A stretch of 64,000 nucleotides of DNA from Sharpea porci (GCF_009695655.1 NZ_VUNM01000002.1:62001-126000); one strand, 5' to 3'; positions 1-10,154 are shown, counted from the first letter of the stretch. Notes: generated by a model from the sequence alone, not told the origin. A program made the numbers and translations.

Positions 1-2
1 TT

Positions 3-473
3 GGCAAGCTTGATTATTATAAGGATGATGAGCTTCAAGAAATCATCAGTCGTACTTCGAAAGTCTATGGTATGGATATTGCTGATGATGCAAGAAGTGA
101 ACTTGCGAAAAGAAGTCGTGGGACACCGCGTATTGCCAATAGGCTTTTTAGACGTGTAAGAGATTTTTCTATGTTTTATGGGGAGAAAGTGATTTCCTTA
201 GAACGTACGAAAGAAGCATTGGATAATTTGAAGGTTGATGATTTGGGTCTGGATCATGTTGACCATAAATACTTGCTTGGCATTATCGAACGCTATCGTG
301 GGGGACCAGTTGGATTGAACGCTTTAGCAGCGAGTATTGGAGAGGAACCTAATACATTAGAAGATGTCTGTGAGCCTTATTTACTACAAAAAGGCTTAAT
401 CAGACGAACAGCGAAAGGACGTGTCGCAACAGATCTTGCTTATCGTCATTTCCATATTGAGAGGGAGTTTTAA
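3..473 (+). CDS. ruvB: Holliday junction branch migration helicase RuvB, C-terminal part (cut by window edge)
   Basis: This is the last 156 codons of RuvB, the hexameric ATPase that drives branch migration with RuvA. The frame is open from base 3, so the 5' part lies outside the window. What is visible is the end of the lid domain (RSRGTPRIANRLFRRVRDF) and the winged-helix DNA-binding domain (GLDHVDHKYL, RYRGGPVGLNALAASIGEE, EPYLLQKGLIRRT, GRVAT). The Walker motifs are not in view. Identification rests on these conserved blocks. The ATG at 72 is internal and not a start. Confidence 0.96.
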   Translation, partial: GKLDYYKDDELQEIISRTSKVYGMDIADDARSELAKRSRGTPRIANRLFRRVRDFSMFYGEKVISLERTKEALDNLKVDDLGLDHVDHKYLLGIIERYRGGPVGLNALAASIGEEPNTLEDVCEPYLLQKGLIRRTAKGRVATDLAYRHFHIEREF

Positions 474-485
474 CTCTCTTTTTTT
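459..485 (+). terminator. possible hairpin at ruvB 3' end
   Basis: The last codons of ruvB and the following bases can fold as gagagggagtt / aactctctttt, with several G-U pairs and a T run up to the comEA start codon. It could be a ruvB terminator or attenuator. The loop is very tight, so the call is weak. Confidence 0.35.
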
Positions 486-956
486 ATGCGTAAATGGAAG
501 ATTTTAGGGTTCCTCCTCCTCGCCATCATGTCAGCTATTTATAGTTTTTCTCAGCCACAAGTCGTCAAACAAAAACAAGAAACAGCCCTCTATGTCACAT
601 TGGAAGGAGCATTTAAGAAGACTGGGGAAGTCAAGATAAAAGAAGGTATGCGGATGAAGGAGCTAGTTGACCAGGTAGGAGTTAAAGAAAATGCCTCGCT
701 GGCAGCTCTTGATCTTGAAAGAGTGCTTAAGGCGGAATCACGTTACTATCTACCTGTTATAAGAAGTGATGCCATCAGTTTAAATAAAGGATCGATTGAA
801 GATTTTATGAAATTAAAGGGTGTTGGCAGAAAAACAGCTGAAAAGATTGTGAATTATCGCAATACACATGTTTATACCTGTCTAGAAGATATTATGAATG
901 TGGAAGGAATAGGCGAAAAGCGTTATCTTGCCTATCGGGATCAATTATGCCTTTAG
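486..956 (+). CDS. comEA: competence protein ComEA (DNA receptor, SLBB plus helix-hairpin-helix)
   Basis: Membrane-anchored double-stranded DNA receptor of the transformation machinery. Residues 5-22 form an N-terminal membrane anchor. Residues 35-95 look like the SLBB beta-grasp domain (LYVTLEGAFKKTGEVKI to YYLPVIRSD). The C-terminal ~60 residues carry two helix-hairpin-helix motifs (MKLKGVGRKTAEKIVNYR and NVEGIGEKRYLAYRDQL). At 156 residues it is a little shorter than Bacillus ComEA (~205) but keeps every domain. It starts 12 bases after ruvB without a clear ribosome-binding site and overlaps comEC by 10 bases, so the two are probably translationally coupled. Confidence 0.9.
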   Translation: MRKWKILGFLLLAIMSAIYSFSQPQVVKQKQETALYVTLEGAFKKTGEVKIKEGMRMKELVDQVGVKENASLAALDLERVLKAESRYYLPVIRSDAISLNKGSIEDFMKLKGVGRKTAEKIVNYRNTHVYTCLEDIMNVEGIGEKRYLAYRDQLCL

Positions 957-2938
957 CTTATCATTGCATTTATTATGCCATTCTTGCCCTCTTGGTTGTA
1001 GCAGTACGTCTTGTCCATGCTGTCTTTATTATTCCCCTTGTCCTTTACTGCTTCTTTCTCTTAAAAAGACAATGCATTCTGGTCATTATTGTGGTGTTGT
1101 CTCTTACCCCGCTATTGATTCGACCCTATAAAGCCTACCAGCCTTCCTCTATTATCCAGGGACGTGTTGTTGATAGGAATGACTCATCTCTTATTCTTAA
1201 GACGAAACAAGGAAAAATAAAGGTTCTGACGCAACAGAACTTTGATTATCAAGATCAGCTTGTTCTTAAAGTCTCGCCTTTAGAAATCAACAGGAAAAAA
1301 GATCCTGGAGATTTTGATGAATCTCTTTATTTAAAGTCACGTCATATTATCGCTAAGGTCAAATTGGTAAAGGTTATTGAATGCCATTCACATTTCTCTT
1401 TAACTCATCTTTTAGTTCAACGCTTTTCACAAAATCAACAGGTACGTTCTTATCAGAATATGTTTTTATTAGGAATGAAGGATGATGAAATAAAGAATGA
1501 TTATAAGGTGATGACATCGCTTTCTATTGTCCATCTATTTGCCTTAAGTGGGATGCATATTACTATCTTGTATCAAATTCTCTTTAAGATATTTTCTCTT
1601 TTCCTAAAAAAACATCATGCTGATATCTTATCGAAAATAGTCATGGGTGTTTATGTTTTTTCCATTCCTTTCAATATCTCTTTACAGCGTGCTTATCTTA
1701 TGCTTATAGGCAAGAGTCTCTTTCATAGGCAACTCAATGAATTAGATCTTCTTGCCTTGCTTGTTTGTGGGCATCTACTTTACAACCCTTATGTTATTTT
1801 TCATATGTCCTTTGTATTTTCCTATTTTATCTATTTCATGGTCATCCTGACCAAACGTCTTAAAGGACGCTCACTGCTTGTTTATTTGTCTTCAATGCCT
1901 CTTGTGTTAAGTATGAATGCTTCACTTAATCTTTTCTCTTTCTTCCTGGGTACAGTTCTTGAGCCATTTATTTCTTTTTTCTATACACTCTTTGTTCTGT
2001 CCCTCTTTTTGCCATTAGAATTGGTTTTGAATATATTCATCAAGTTATTTCAGTCCATTCTTGATTTTACCAACGCTTTATCTGCCTATTTTATTCTCTC
2101 GAAACCTTCATTACTTTTTATCGCTATATTCTACTACTGTATCTTTGCATGCATCATTCAACAAGAGCGACAACTATCGTTTAGAAAGCCGGTGTGCTTG
2201 TTGGTAGCACTGATGCTTTCTTTTAGTGTCTATTCGCGTTATAAGATTTATACAGATGTGACGATGATTGATGTTGGTCAGGGTGATTGTACATTGGTAC
2301 GGTTGCCATTTGATCGTGGGAATTATCTTATTGATACGGGAGGTCAAATGAAATATGATTTAGCTACAAATAAAATTATTCCTTACTTGAAATCGATTGG
2401 AATAAGTAGAATTGATGCAGTATTTATATCGCATTATGATTATGATCATAGTGGTGCACTAGATTCACTGAAAAGCCATTTTGATGTCAGAAATGTCATT
2501 GATAAGCCATTTGATAAGATAAAAAAGGGCAATGTCACTCTTGAAAGTCTTACAACCGATCATGTTTTTCATGATATCAATGATAATTCCAATATTATTT
2601 ATATGACAGTTGATCATATTAAATATCTTTTCACTGGTGATTTAGGTGTTGAAGGTGAAGAAGCGCTTATGAGAAAATATGGAAACCTGGATGTTGATAT
2701 CTTAAAAGTTGGTCATCATGGCTCAAAGACATCTTCAAGCATCGCATTCATTACAATGCTTAAGCCTAAAGTGGCATTGATTGGTGTTGGTGAAAAGAAT
2801 CGTTATGGCCATCCTAGCCCTGTTGTCATAAAGCGCCTGAATAATATGGGGTGCACAATCTTACGTACTGATCAGGATGGTTCTTTTACAATTCGCCATA
2901 TGTTGAAGGAATATTATATTATAAATGAAAAAAGCTAG
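947..2938 (+). CDS. comEC: DNA uptake channel ComEC/Rec2
   Basis: Polytopic membrane protein that forms the channel for single-stranded DNA in competence. The N-terminal ~100 residues hold several membrane spans. A small soluble OB-like region follows (SSIIQGRVVDRND onward), then the Competence-family membrane domain (HLFALSGMHITILY near residue 200, more helices to ~430). From about residue 438 there is a metallo-beta-lactamase-like domain with MIDVGQGDC, FISHYDYDHSGAL (~496), FTGDLG and VGHHGSKTSSS (~588), which is thought to act as the nuclease that degrades one strand. At 663 residues it is slightly short for ComEC but complete. It overlaps comEA. A small palindrome (gctagcagatagctagc) sits at the stop codon. 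Confidence 0.93.
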   Translation: MPLAYHCIYYAILALLVVAVRLVHAVFIIPLVLYCFFLLKRQCILVIIVVLSLTPLLIRPYKAYQPSSIIQGRVVDRNDSSLILKTKQGKIKVLTQQNFDYQDQLVLKVSPLEINRKKDPGDFDESLYLKSRHIIAKVKLVKVIECHSHFSLTHLLVQRFSQNQQVRSYQNMFLLGMKDDEIKNDYKVMTSLSIVHLFALSGMHITILYQILFKIFSLFLKKHHADILSKIVMGVYVFSIPFNISLQRAYLMLIGKSLFHRQLNELDLLALLVCGHLLYNPYVIFHMSFVFSYFIYFMVILTKRLKGRSLLVYLSSMPLVLSMNASLNLFSFFLGTVLEPFISFFYTLFVLSLFLPLELVLNIFIKLFQSILDFTNALSAYFILSKPSLLFIAIFYYCIFACIIQQERQLSFRKPVCLLVALMLSFSVYSRYKIYTDVTMIDVGQGDCTLVRLPFDRGNYLIDTGGQMKYDLATNKIIPYLKSIGISRIDAVFISHYDYDHSGALDSLKSHFDVRNVIDKPFDKIKKGNVTLESLTTDHVFHDINDNSNIIYMTVDHIKYLFTGDLGVEGEEALMRKYGNLDVDILKVGHHGSKTSSSIAFITMLKPKVALIGVGEKNRYGHPSPVVIKRLNNMGCTILRTDQDGSFTIRHMLKEYYIINEKS

Positions 2939-2945
2939 CAGATAG

Positions 2946-3443
2946 CTAGCTAAAGAAGCGCATTTTGAGCACTGTAAAGGTATTGGAAAGAATGGTCATG
3001 ATATCAAAAGCTGAGGCAGTGTAATTATGGAAATGCAGATCATAGATAAACCATAGGGCAACCGTAAAGATAATCACACTCTTCATAACATAGGGATTCT
3101 TAGCATCGACAAAGATAGTAAAGATGACAGTTGCCAGAATAGGAAGCCAGCCAATCATGCCATTCATTCCAGCAAGAAGACTAATAGCAACCTGCAAGAT
3201 AATAAAGCCTATTTTTACAGGTGTTTCCATTGGCTTTTTGAGTGAATAAAGATTTCTTAAGATACCAACAACATTCGAAATCCCGCCTGATGTTGCTTTC
3301 AGCATGAAGTTGGCGATGCCCATTAAGGTGAATTGTAAACATTGTACTTCTAAGACATGCTTATTTTCCTTAATCAAGCCAATTGCTACCATCACAATTG
3401 CCCCTAGCAGGGAAATAATATTGGCAATAAAAGTTAGATTCAT
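2946..3443 (-). CDS. YgjV-family inner membrane protein, copy 2 of a tandem pair
   Basis: Small polytopic membrane protein of the Imp-YgjV family, whose function is not established. About five or six hydrophobic segments span the sequence. Landmarks shared with the upstream paralogue are the N-terminal IANIISLLGAIVMV, the block QCLQFTLMGIANFML, the basic loop NLYSLKKPM, and IGWLPIL. The ATG at 3443 is preferred because GGAGG lies 5 bases upstream; the ATG at 3455 overlaps that site. It follows the paralogue at 3516 by about 70 bases and is probably co-transcribed from the leader at 4067-4195. A transport role is only an inference. Confidence 0.8.
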   Translation of the reverse strand: MNLTFIANIISLLGAIVMVAIGLIKENKHVLEVQCLQFTLMGIANFMLKATSGGISNVVGILRNLYSLKKPMETPVKIGFIILQVAISLLAGMNGMIGWLPILATVIFTIFVDAKNPYVMKSVIIFTVALWFIYDLHFHNYTASAFDIMTILSNTFTVLKMRFFS

Positions 3444-3515
3444 AACATCCTCCACATTGCCACTATTCTAACATAAAGTATTTTTGCATCAAAGAAAAAA
3501 GCGTATAACAACGCT

Positions 3516-4034
3516 TTATGAAAGAGTAGGGGTTGTTTTTCTTGCGCGCTGCATCATTGTTAGGGTAGCAGCGTTGGTGATAACACCGAGTATATCAAAT
3601 GAAGCGCTAGTGAAGTTCATATAATAGAAGTCATAGAAAATCCACATTGCACCTGTAATGATGACTGAAAGCTTAAAGAATGACTGGTCCTTACTGTCAC
3701 ATGTGAAGGTGAAGATGGTATTGGAAATAATTGGCAACCAGCCAATCCATCCATCAATGCCAGCATAGAGAGATAAGCCAACTTGTAAAGTAGAAAGTGC
3801 TATTTTAATAACAATGCTCATTGGTTTGTTGATGGAATAAATATTTCTTATAATGCTTAAGACATTGGAAATAGAACCGGTGATTGCCCCAAGGATCAAG
3901 TTGGCAATTCCCATTAATGTAAACTGTACGCACTGTCCGGCAAGAACTTTTTTGTTGTCCTTGACAAAGCCAATCAGCACCATAATAATGGCTCCGCATA
4001 GTGATATGATATTCGCTAATACAATAATATTCAT
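3516..4034 (-). CDS. YgjV-family inner membrane protein, copy 1 of a tandem pair
   Basis: Paralogue of the protein at 2946-3443, with the same length and segment order: IVLANIISLCGAIIMV at the N-terminus, QCVQFTLMGIANLIL, NIYSINKPMSIVIK, IGWLPII. Sequence similarity between the copies runs along the full length, so the pair arose by tandem duplication and has since diverged. The start is the ATG at 4034 behind AGGAG; a TTG one codon upstream is less likely. The transcript begins with a structured leader ending in a terminator-like hairpin, so expression is probably set by conditional termination. Known members have no firm function. Two copies may form a heterodimer. Confidence 0.8.
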   Translation of the reverse strand: MNIIVLANIISLCGAIIMVLIGFVKDNKKVLAGQCVQFTLMGIANLILGAITGSISNVLSIIRNIYSINKPMSIVIKIALSTLQVGLSLYAGIDGWIGWLPIISNTIFTFTCDSKDQSFFKLSVIITGAMWIFYDFYYMNFTSASFDILGVITNAATLTMMQRARKTTPTLS

Positions 4035-4066
4035 CAATTTCTCCTCTTCTAAAGGAGCGTTGCGGT

Positions 4067-4160
4067 ATGAAAAAAGACCGGAACCTCCTTTTACTGAATG
4101 TCATTGATCGCGATTCCGGTCGCTTGTGGGTCGCCAATCCAATTATTGGCATAAATGACT
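4067..4160 (-). promoter_or_regulatory. candidate riboswitch: three-way-junction leader plus terminator
   Basis: Read on the minus strand, the RNA can form a P1 closing stem GTCATT/AATGAC (4159-4154 with 4105-4100), a P2 hairpin GCCAAT/ATTGGC (4150-4145 with 4138-4133) and a P3 hairpin GCGA/TCGC with loop CCGGAA (4123-4110). The strand joining P2 and P3 is GACCCACAA. A competing stem GACCGGAA/TTCCGGTC (4121-4114 with 4083-4076), followed by six U, has the form of an intrinsic terminator and shares bases with P3. I could not match it to a riboswitch class that I know. Confidence 0.55.
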
Positions 4161-4166
4161 TTTTAT

Positions 4167-4195
4167 AAGCTAGCATAGGCTTTTTTATGTGTCAA
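4167..4195 (-). promoter_or_regulatory. promoter of the YgjV pair
   Basis: On the minus strand, TTGACA (4195-4190), a 17-base spacer and TAGCTT (4172-4167). The expected transcription start near 4160 puts the P1 stem of the leader at the very 5' end of the RNA. Confidence 0.6.
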
Positions 4196-4214
4196 GTATA
4201 TGATGGATTGGTAG

Positions 4215-5786
<1,572 letters not shown>

Positions 5787-6230
5787 GATGACTAAAAACT
5801 CCCATTGAATGTGGTCGTTTTATCAAATGTTTTATTGTTGGTACTAAGATTTGTATCTGAAATATACTGAGGGCAAGATTCTATGAAATCTTACCCTCTC
5901 TTTTTGTACTTTGGAATTTGGAGTGATTTTATTTATGGGTATCTTGAAATCTAAGATATTTTTTTCTAATATAAATACATTGAAATCACCAGGACTTGGT
6001 GTCTCAACAAATAATATATTATTATCTGTAAAAGATTTTAAATATCTAGAAAGGAAAGTGAAATGCGGCAAGATGACAGAATAAAATATTGGGGGTATAT
6101 GAAGATTTCAATGACATAGAAATAATAAAGGCAATGACTTGTGAATGTCGATTGATCAACTATCTCATTGAGGACTTTTTATACTATGATTTATTGATAT
6201 CTTGTCATGGTCATTTCATAATGAAATTAT
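5787..6230. other. 444-base intergenic stretch with terminator and possible decayed coding remnants
   Basis: It starts with the glucosidase terminator. Beyond it, the plus strand has an open frame from ATG 5935 to the stop at 6082 (includes SPGLGVSTNNILLSVKDF). A second open stretch in the next frame runs from about 6077 into the following gene (includes CECRLINYLIEDFLYYD). Both read like protein but neither has a convincing ribosome site and I recognise neither. They may be the remains of one frameshifted gene. The opposite-strand frame at 5844-6071 is equally unsupported. Confidence 0.3.
5869..5906 (+). terminator. terminator of the GH1 gene
   Basis: Twelve-base arms gagggcaagatt / aatcttaccctc with one mismatch and a six-base loop, followed by tcttttt. 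Confidence 0.75.
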
Positions 6231-6818
6231 ATGAAACTCTTATTAATCAGACATGGTAAAACCTATTTTAATGAACTTGATCTTACCCAGGGCTGGTGTG
6301 ATTCACCACTTTCGGATTTGGGAATAACCCAGGCGAAAGATCTGGCTAAAAAAATCAAGGATATTTCTATTGATGAAGCTTATTCATCAACAAGTGAGCG
6401 TGCCTATGATACATTGGAACTTGCTTTGAATAATCCTCATATGATCATCACGAGAGATCGACGTTTAAAAGAATTGAACTTTGGCTATTTTGAAGGACAG
6501 CCCAATGCACTTAAAAGGAAAATGGTCAAGGAAGACTTCCGTGATATTGAAACAAGCTGTGATTTTCGGCCATTTCATGGAGAAAATCTTGCTGATGTAG
6601 TAGGTCGACATCTTGACTTTTTCCAAGAGGTTGTTTCTGATGAAGACAAGACGATTGCGATAGGTGGTCATGGGCTTTCTTTAACGGCTTTCATTCATTA
6701 TTTGTGTGAAGAACAGCTTCAGAAAGAATTTCCTCATTTTCGTTTTTTAGGTAATGCCTGTGCAGTTCTTATGGAATATAAAAATCAACAATATAAAGTC
6801 TTAAAAATCTTTGAATAA
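6231..6818 (+). CDS. histidine phosphatase family protein (phosphoglycerate mutase-like)
   Basis: Branch-1 histidine phosphatase. The catalytic motif LLIRHGKT (residues 4-11) contains the nucleophilic His, and the second His is in GGHGLSLTAF (~145). STSERAYDTLEL and ELNFGYFEGQ are the usual arginine and acid/base blocks. At 195 residues it matches the small cofactor-dependent phosphatases (CobC/PhoE-like) rather than the ~250-residue glycolytic GpmA, so a broad phosphatase role is more likely than glycolysis. The substrate cannot be read from the sequence. No strong ribosome-binding site precedes the ATG at 6231. It is separate from holA by 30 bases. Confidence 0.85.
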   Translation: MKLLLIRHGKTYFNELDLTQGWCDSPLSDLGITQAKDLAKKIKDISIDEAYSSTSERAYDTLELALNNPHMIITRDRRLKELNFGYFEGQPNALKRKMVKEDFRDIETSCDFRPFHGENLADVVGRHLDFFQEVVSDEDKTIAIGGHGLSLTAFIHYLCEEQLQKEFPHFRFLGNACAVLMEYKNQQYKVLKIFE

Positions 6819-6848
6819 GTAAGGAAGATATAATGAAAGGGTGAGTTT

Positions 6849-7802
6849 ATGAATATTGTGCTTTATGGTAATGAGGAACTGCTTTTAAAACAACGACTTG
6901 AGAAATTAAAAAAGCAGTATAAAATCAATGAACAAGATATGAATCTTTCCATCTATTATCTAGATGAAACGCCAATGCATGTCATCATCCAGGATGCGAT
7001 TACACCACCTTTTCTTTCGGAATATAAGATGATTATTGTTAAAAAGCCAACCTTTTTAACAACTGAAAAACAAAAAAATGTCACTGATGAAGACATTGTG
7101 GCATTCAATGATTATATTGCACATGATAATCCAACAACAGTTTTCGTCATTTATCATAATGGTGAGAAGTTTGATGAACGTAAGAAAGTGATGAAGAATT
7201 TGCGTAAGCATGCTAAGTTTATTGAATTGAACCAGGTTGATATGCATACCATTTATAAAACAGTTAGGGAGGCAATTCTTCATCGTGATGCTGTTATTGA
7301 TGATGATGCACTCGATTTGTTGCTTGATCGCACAAAGGGAAGCTTGAATGAAGCAAGCAATCAGGTGGAAAAGCTATGTCTTTATAGTAAACATATAACC
7401 CTTCATGATGTTGAACGTCTCGTAGCACCGCCTTTAGAAGAAAATGTCTTTGCTTTGACTAATGCGATTATGGCTCATGATCTTGAGCGTATTACCTCCA
7501 TTTATCGTGACTTAATGATGACAAATCATGAACCGATTGCTTTGATTGGCCTTATTGCGAACAGTATTCGCCAGCTTTATCAAGTCAAGCTGTTGGATCG
7601 CAAAGGCTATACGGATAAAGAAATTGTGAAGATGATTGGTATCAATCCAAGAGCACTTTTCCCCATTCGTAAGAATGCTCGTAACTTTCAGCTAGATGAG
7701 TTAGAACGCAAGCTTTATGAATTGTCAGAACTTGATGTCAAGATAAAAACGGGTAAGATTGATAAACAAAGAGGATTAGAATTATTCCTCATGCAGATAT
7801 AG
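6849..7802 (+). CDS. holA: DNA polymerase III subunit delta
   Basis: Clamp-loader delta subunit, which opens the beta sliding clamp. The N-terminus MNIVLYGNEELLLKQRLEKL, the block ITPPFLSEYKMIIVKKPTFL, the helical middle (LLDRTKGSLNEASNQVEKLCLY) and the C-terminal collar region (LIGLIANSIRQLYQVKLL, ELDVKIKTGKIDKQRGLELFLMQI) match HolA. The length of 317 is slightly below the common 330-345. It lies downstream of comEC in the order seen in many Firmicutes, but rpsT, which often follows it, is absent. Confidence 0.9.
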   Translation: MNIVLYGNEELLLKQRLEKLKKQYKINEQDMNLSIYYLDETPMHVIIQDAITPPFLSEYKMIIVKKPTFLTTEKQKNVTDEDIVAFNDYIAHDNPTTVFVIYHNGEKFDERKKVMKNLRKHAKFIELNQVDMHTIYKTVREAILHRDAVIDDDALDLLLDRTKGSLNEASNQVEKLCLYSKHITLHDVERLVAPPLEENVFALTNAIMAHDLERITSIYRDLMMTNHEPIALIGLIANSIRQLYQVKLLDRKGYTDKEIVKMIGINPRALFPIRKNARNFQLDELERKLYELSELDVKIKTGKIDKQRGLELFLMQI

Positions 7803-7811
7803 GAGAAATAT

Positions 7812-9020
7812 ATGGAATCGTTAAGAGAATTATATAAAATTGGTGTAGGTCCTTCCTCATCCCATACGATGGGGCCAATGAATATTGCTCAGCGTATCAA
7901 AAATGCCTATCCTGATGCCACAAATTATAAGGTGGATTTATATGGCTCATTGGCTTTAACAGGTAAGGGACATTTGACAGATGCAATTATGGAAAAAACA
8001 TTTGAAAAACCTGTGACATTTGGCTGGCATAGTGAAGCATTGAGTTTTCATCCTAATGGCATGATTGTTCATGTTTATCAAGATAATCAAGAACTCGCTG
8101 ATATTGAGGCTTATTCTATTGGTGGTGGTGAGATTCTTTTCAAGGGTGATTTAGAAGAAGAAAAGAAAGAGATTTATCAAGAAAAGAATATGGAAGAGAT
8201 TCTTCAATTTTGTGATCGAGAAGGCATCTCACTCTATGACTATGTCAAATGTCATGAAGATGAGGATATTGATAATTATCTTTTTGATGTTCTTGATCAT
8301 ATGTTTACATGTGTTGAAAATGGTCTTCATGCGAAAGGTATTATCCAAGGACGTCTTAAGATTAAACGTGTCGCTAATTTAATGTATCAACAGGCTCTTA
8401 ATACGCATCATCAGATGGAAAGAGACCGTTTGTTTTTATCAAGCTATGCCTATGCGGTATCAGAGGAGAATGCGGATGGGCATATGATTGTAACTGCGCC
8501 AACATGTGGGGCAAGTGGAATTGTGCCTGCAGTTCTCTATTTTGCGCATAAGCAATTGGGTATGAAAAAGAGAGATTTGATTAAGGCATTAGCCATTGGT
8601 GGCCTTTTTGGTAATGTTGTGAAGCATAATGCGACAATTTCCGGTGCTGATGGAGGCTGTCAGGCGGAAGTTGGCACAGCATGCGCAATGGGGGCAGCGG
8701 CTATAGCTTGGATTAATGAACTGAATAATGACTTGATTGCCTATGCAGCAGAAATGGGCTTGGAGCATAATCTTGGCTTAACATGTGATCCAATTGGTGG
8801 CTACGTACAGATACCATGTATTGAACGTAATGCCTATGGTGCCCTGCGTGCCCAGGATGCAGCTATGCTGGCGAAAGAATTAGGCTATATGCGTAAGAAT
8901 AAGATTTCCTTCGACACGATTGTTACTGTCATGAAGGAAACGGGCCATGATTTATCATCAGCCTATAAAGAGACTTCCCTTGGAGGGCTTGCAAAGGAGT
9001 ACCGTTTTCATGAAGACTGA
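7812..9020 (+). CDS. L-serine ammonia-lyase, iron-sulfur type, alpha and beta domains in one chain
   Basis: Deaminates L-serine to pyruvate and ammonia with a [4Fe-4S] cluster. The N-terminal beta domain begins with IGVGPSSSHTMGP. The C-terminal alpha domain has TAPTCGASGIVPAVL, the Cys-bearing GADGGCQAEVGTACAMG and LTCDPIGGYVQIPC, which supply cluster ligands. Bacillus and clostridia usually split this enzyme into SdaAB and SdaAA; here a 402-residue single chain carries both, as in Escherichia coli SdaA. It begins 9 bases after holA and runs into hemW, so it appears to be part of that operon. A role in serine fermentation is an inference. Confidence 0.92.
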   Translation: MESLRELYKIGVGPSSSHTMGPMNIAQRIKNAYPDATNYKVDLYGSLALTGKGHLTDAIMEKTFEKPVTFGWHSEALSFHPNGMIVHVYQDNQELADIEAYSIGGGEILFKGDLEEEKKEIYQEKNMEEILQFCDREGISLYDYVKCHEDEDIDNYLFDVLDHMFTCVENGLHAKGIIQGRLKIKRVANLMYQQALNTHHQMERDRLFLSSYAYAVSEENADGHMIVTAPTCGASGIVPAVLYFAHKQLGMKKRDLIKALAIGGLFGNVVKHNATISGADGGCQAEVGTACAMGAAAIAWINELNNDLIAYAAEMGLEHNLGLTCDPIGGYVQIPCIERNAYGALRAQDAAMLAKELGYMRKNKISFDTIVTVMKETGHDLSSAYKETSLGGLAKEYRFHED

Positions 9021-10107
9021 TAGTCTCTATATTCATATTCCTTTTTGTGATCATATCTGTAGCTATTGTGATTTTGCGAAAGTTTTTTATAAAGAAGATT
9101 TGGCTGATCAGTATTTAAGAAGACTACAAAAAGAACTTGCACAGATTCCCCGTCATCCCATGAAAACAATTTATATAGGCGGTGGAACACCAAGTGCTTT
9201 AACATATGAACAGCTAGAATATTTATTGAAAAGGGTTGAGCGTTTTATTGGCAAACAGACAAAGGAGTTCACTGTTGAAGTTAATCCTGAATCAGCAACA
9301 CTTGATAAACTTAAATTGTTGAAGCAATATCATGTTAACCGTCTTTCAATAGGTGTACAAACTTTCCAGGATCATCTCTTGTATTTTATTGGGCGGAAGC
9401 ATTATTCCTATCAGGCAATAGAAGTTATTGAGAATGCTTATAAGTTAGGATTTGAAAATATTTCTATTGATATGATGTATGGATTACCAATGCAGCAAGA
9501 AGAAGATTTAATGCATGACTTGGAGCGTATTCTCGAATCACCAATCAATCATATTTCTTATTATGCCTTAATATTGGAAGAAGGAACAATTCTTCATTAC
9601 AAGCATTATCATCCTCTTGATAATGAAATAGATAAAAGATGGAATGATATCATTGACGATCGTTTAAATAAGATGGGCTTTCATAAGTATGAAGTCTCAA
9701 ATTATGCGAAAGGGACACATGAATCCCTTCATAATAAAGCTTATTGGCATTATGATAACTATATTGGTGTAGGTATTGGGGCAACAAGTAAGATTGATGA
9801 CAAGCTTATCAATCATTCACGTAATATGAAAAAATATTTGAATGGTGAGAATATTGAGGAAAAGGAAATACAAACAAGTGAAGATACAATGTTTAATCAT
9901 TTAATGATGAGTTTAAGGCTTGTTGAAGGGCTGGATTTAGAAGATTTCTATCAGCGTTATCAAAAACATGTAGAAGATGTTTTTGGCTATCCACTTCAGA
10001 AACATTTGAATGAGGGAGATTTGGTGATAGTGGACCATCATCTTAGAACAACACCTGAATCCATGGCTTATTTGAATGATATACTTGTGGATTTCTTGCC
10101 AGAATAG
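9010..10107 (+). CDS. hemW: radical SAM protein HemW (heme chaperone, HemN-like)
   Basis: Radical SAM protein related to coproporphyrinogen dehydrogenase but belonging to the HemW group, which binds heme and not coproporphyrinogen. The [4Fe-4S]/SAM motif is CDHICSYCDF near residue 12, after LYIHIPF. GGGTPSAL, EVNPES and SIGVQTFQDHLLYFIGR follow. The 365-residue length is typical. ATG 9010 is chosen because AAAGGAG lies upstream; a longer frame from 8947 would only overlap the serine dehydratase. The start overlaps the previous gene by 11 bases. Its place just before hrcA is common in Firmicutes. Confidence 0.9.
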   Translation: MKTDSLYIHIPFCDHICSYCDFAKVFYKEDLADQYLRRLQKELAQIPRHPMKTIYIGGGTPSALTYEQLEYLLKRVERFIGKQTKEFTVEVNPESATLDKLKLLKQYHVNRLSIGVQTFQDHLLYFIGRKHYSYQAIEVIENAYKLGFENISIDMMYGLPMQQEEDLMHDLERILESPINHISYYALILEEGTILHYKHYHPLDNEIDKRWNDIIDDRLNKMGFHKYEVSNYAKGTHESLHNKAYWHYDNYIGVGIGATSKIDDKLINHSRNMKKYLNGENIEEKEIQTSEDTMFNHLMMSLRLVEGLDLEDFYQRYQKHVEDVFGYPLQKHLNEGDLVIVDHHLRTTPESMAYLNDILVDFLPE

Positions 10108-10154
10108 GGCGATGTGAAAACATTGCCTTTTTTTATAAAAAATATTGTAAATAT

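Noticed and set aside
3805-4176. Minus-strand 123-codon frame and plus-strand 84-codon frame over the YgjV leader
   Set aside because: They overlap the first YgjV gene in other frames and cross the terminator hairpin.
5844-6071. 75-codon minus-strand frame in the gap after the GH1 gene
   Set aside because: It runs over the GH1 terminator, has no ribosome site and no recognised family.
5787-6230. Insertion sequence remnant
   Set aside because: No terminal inverted repeats, target duplication or transposase motif could be found.
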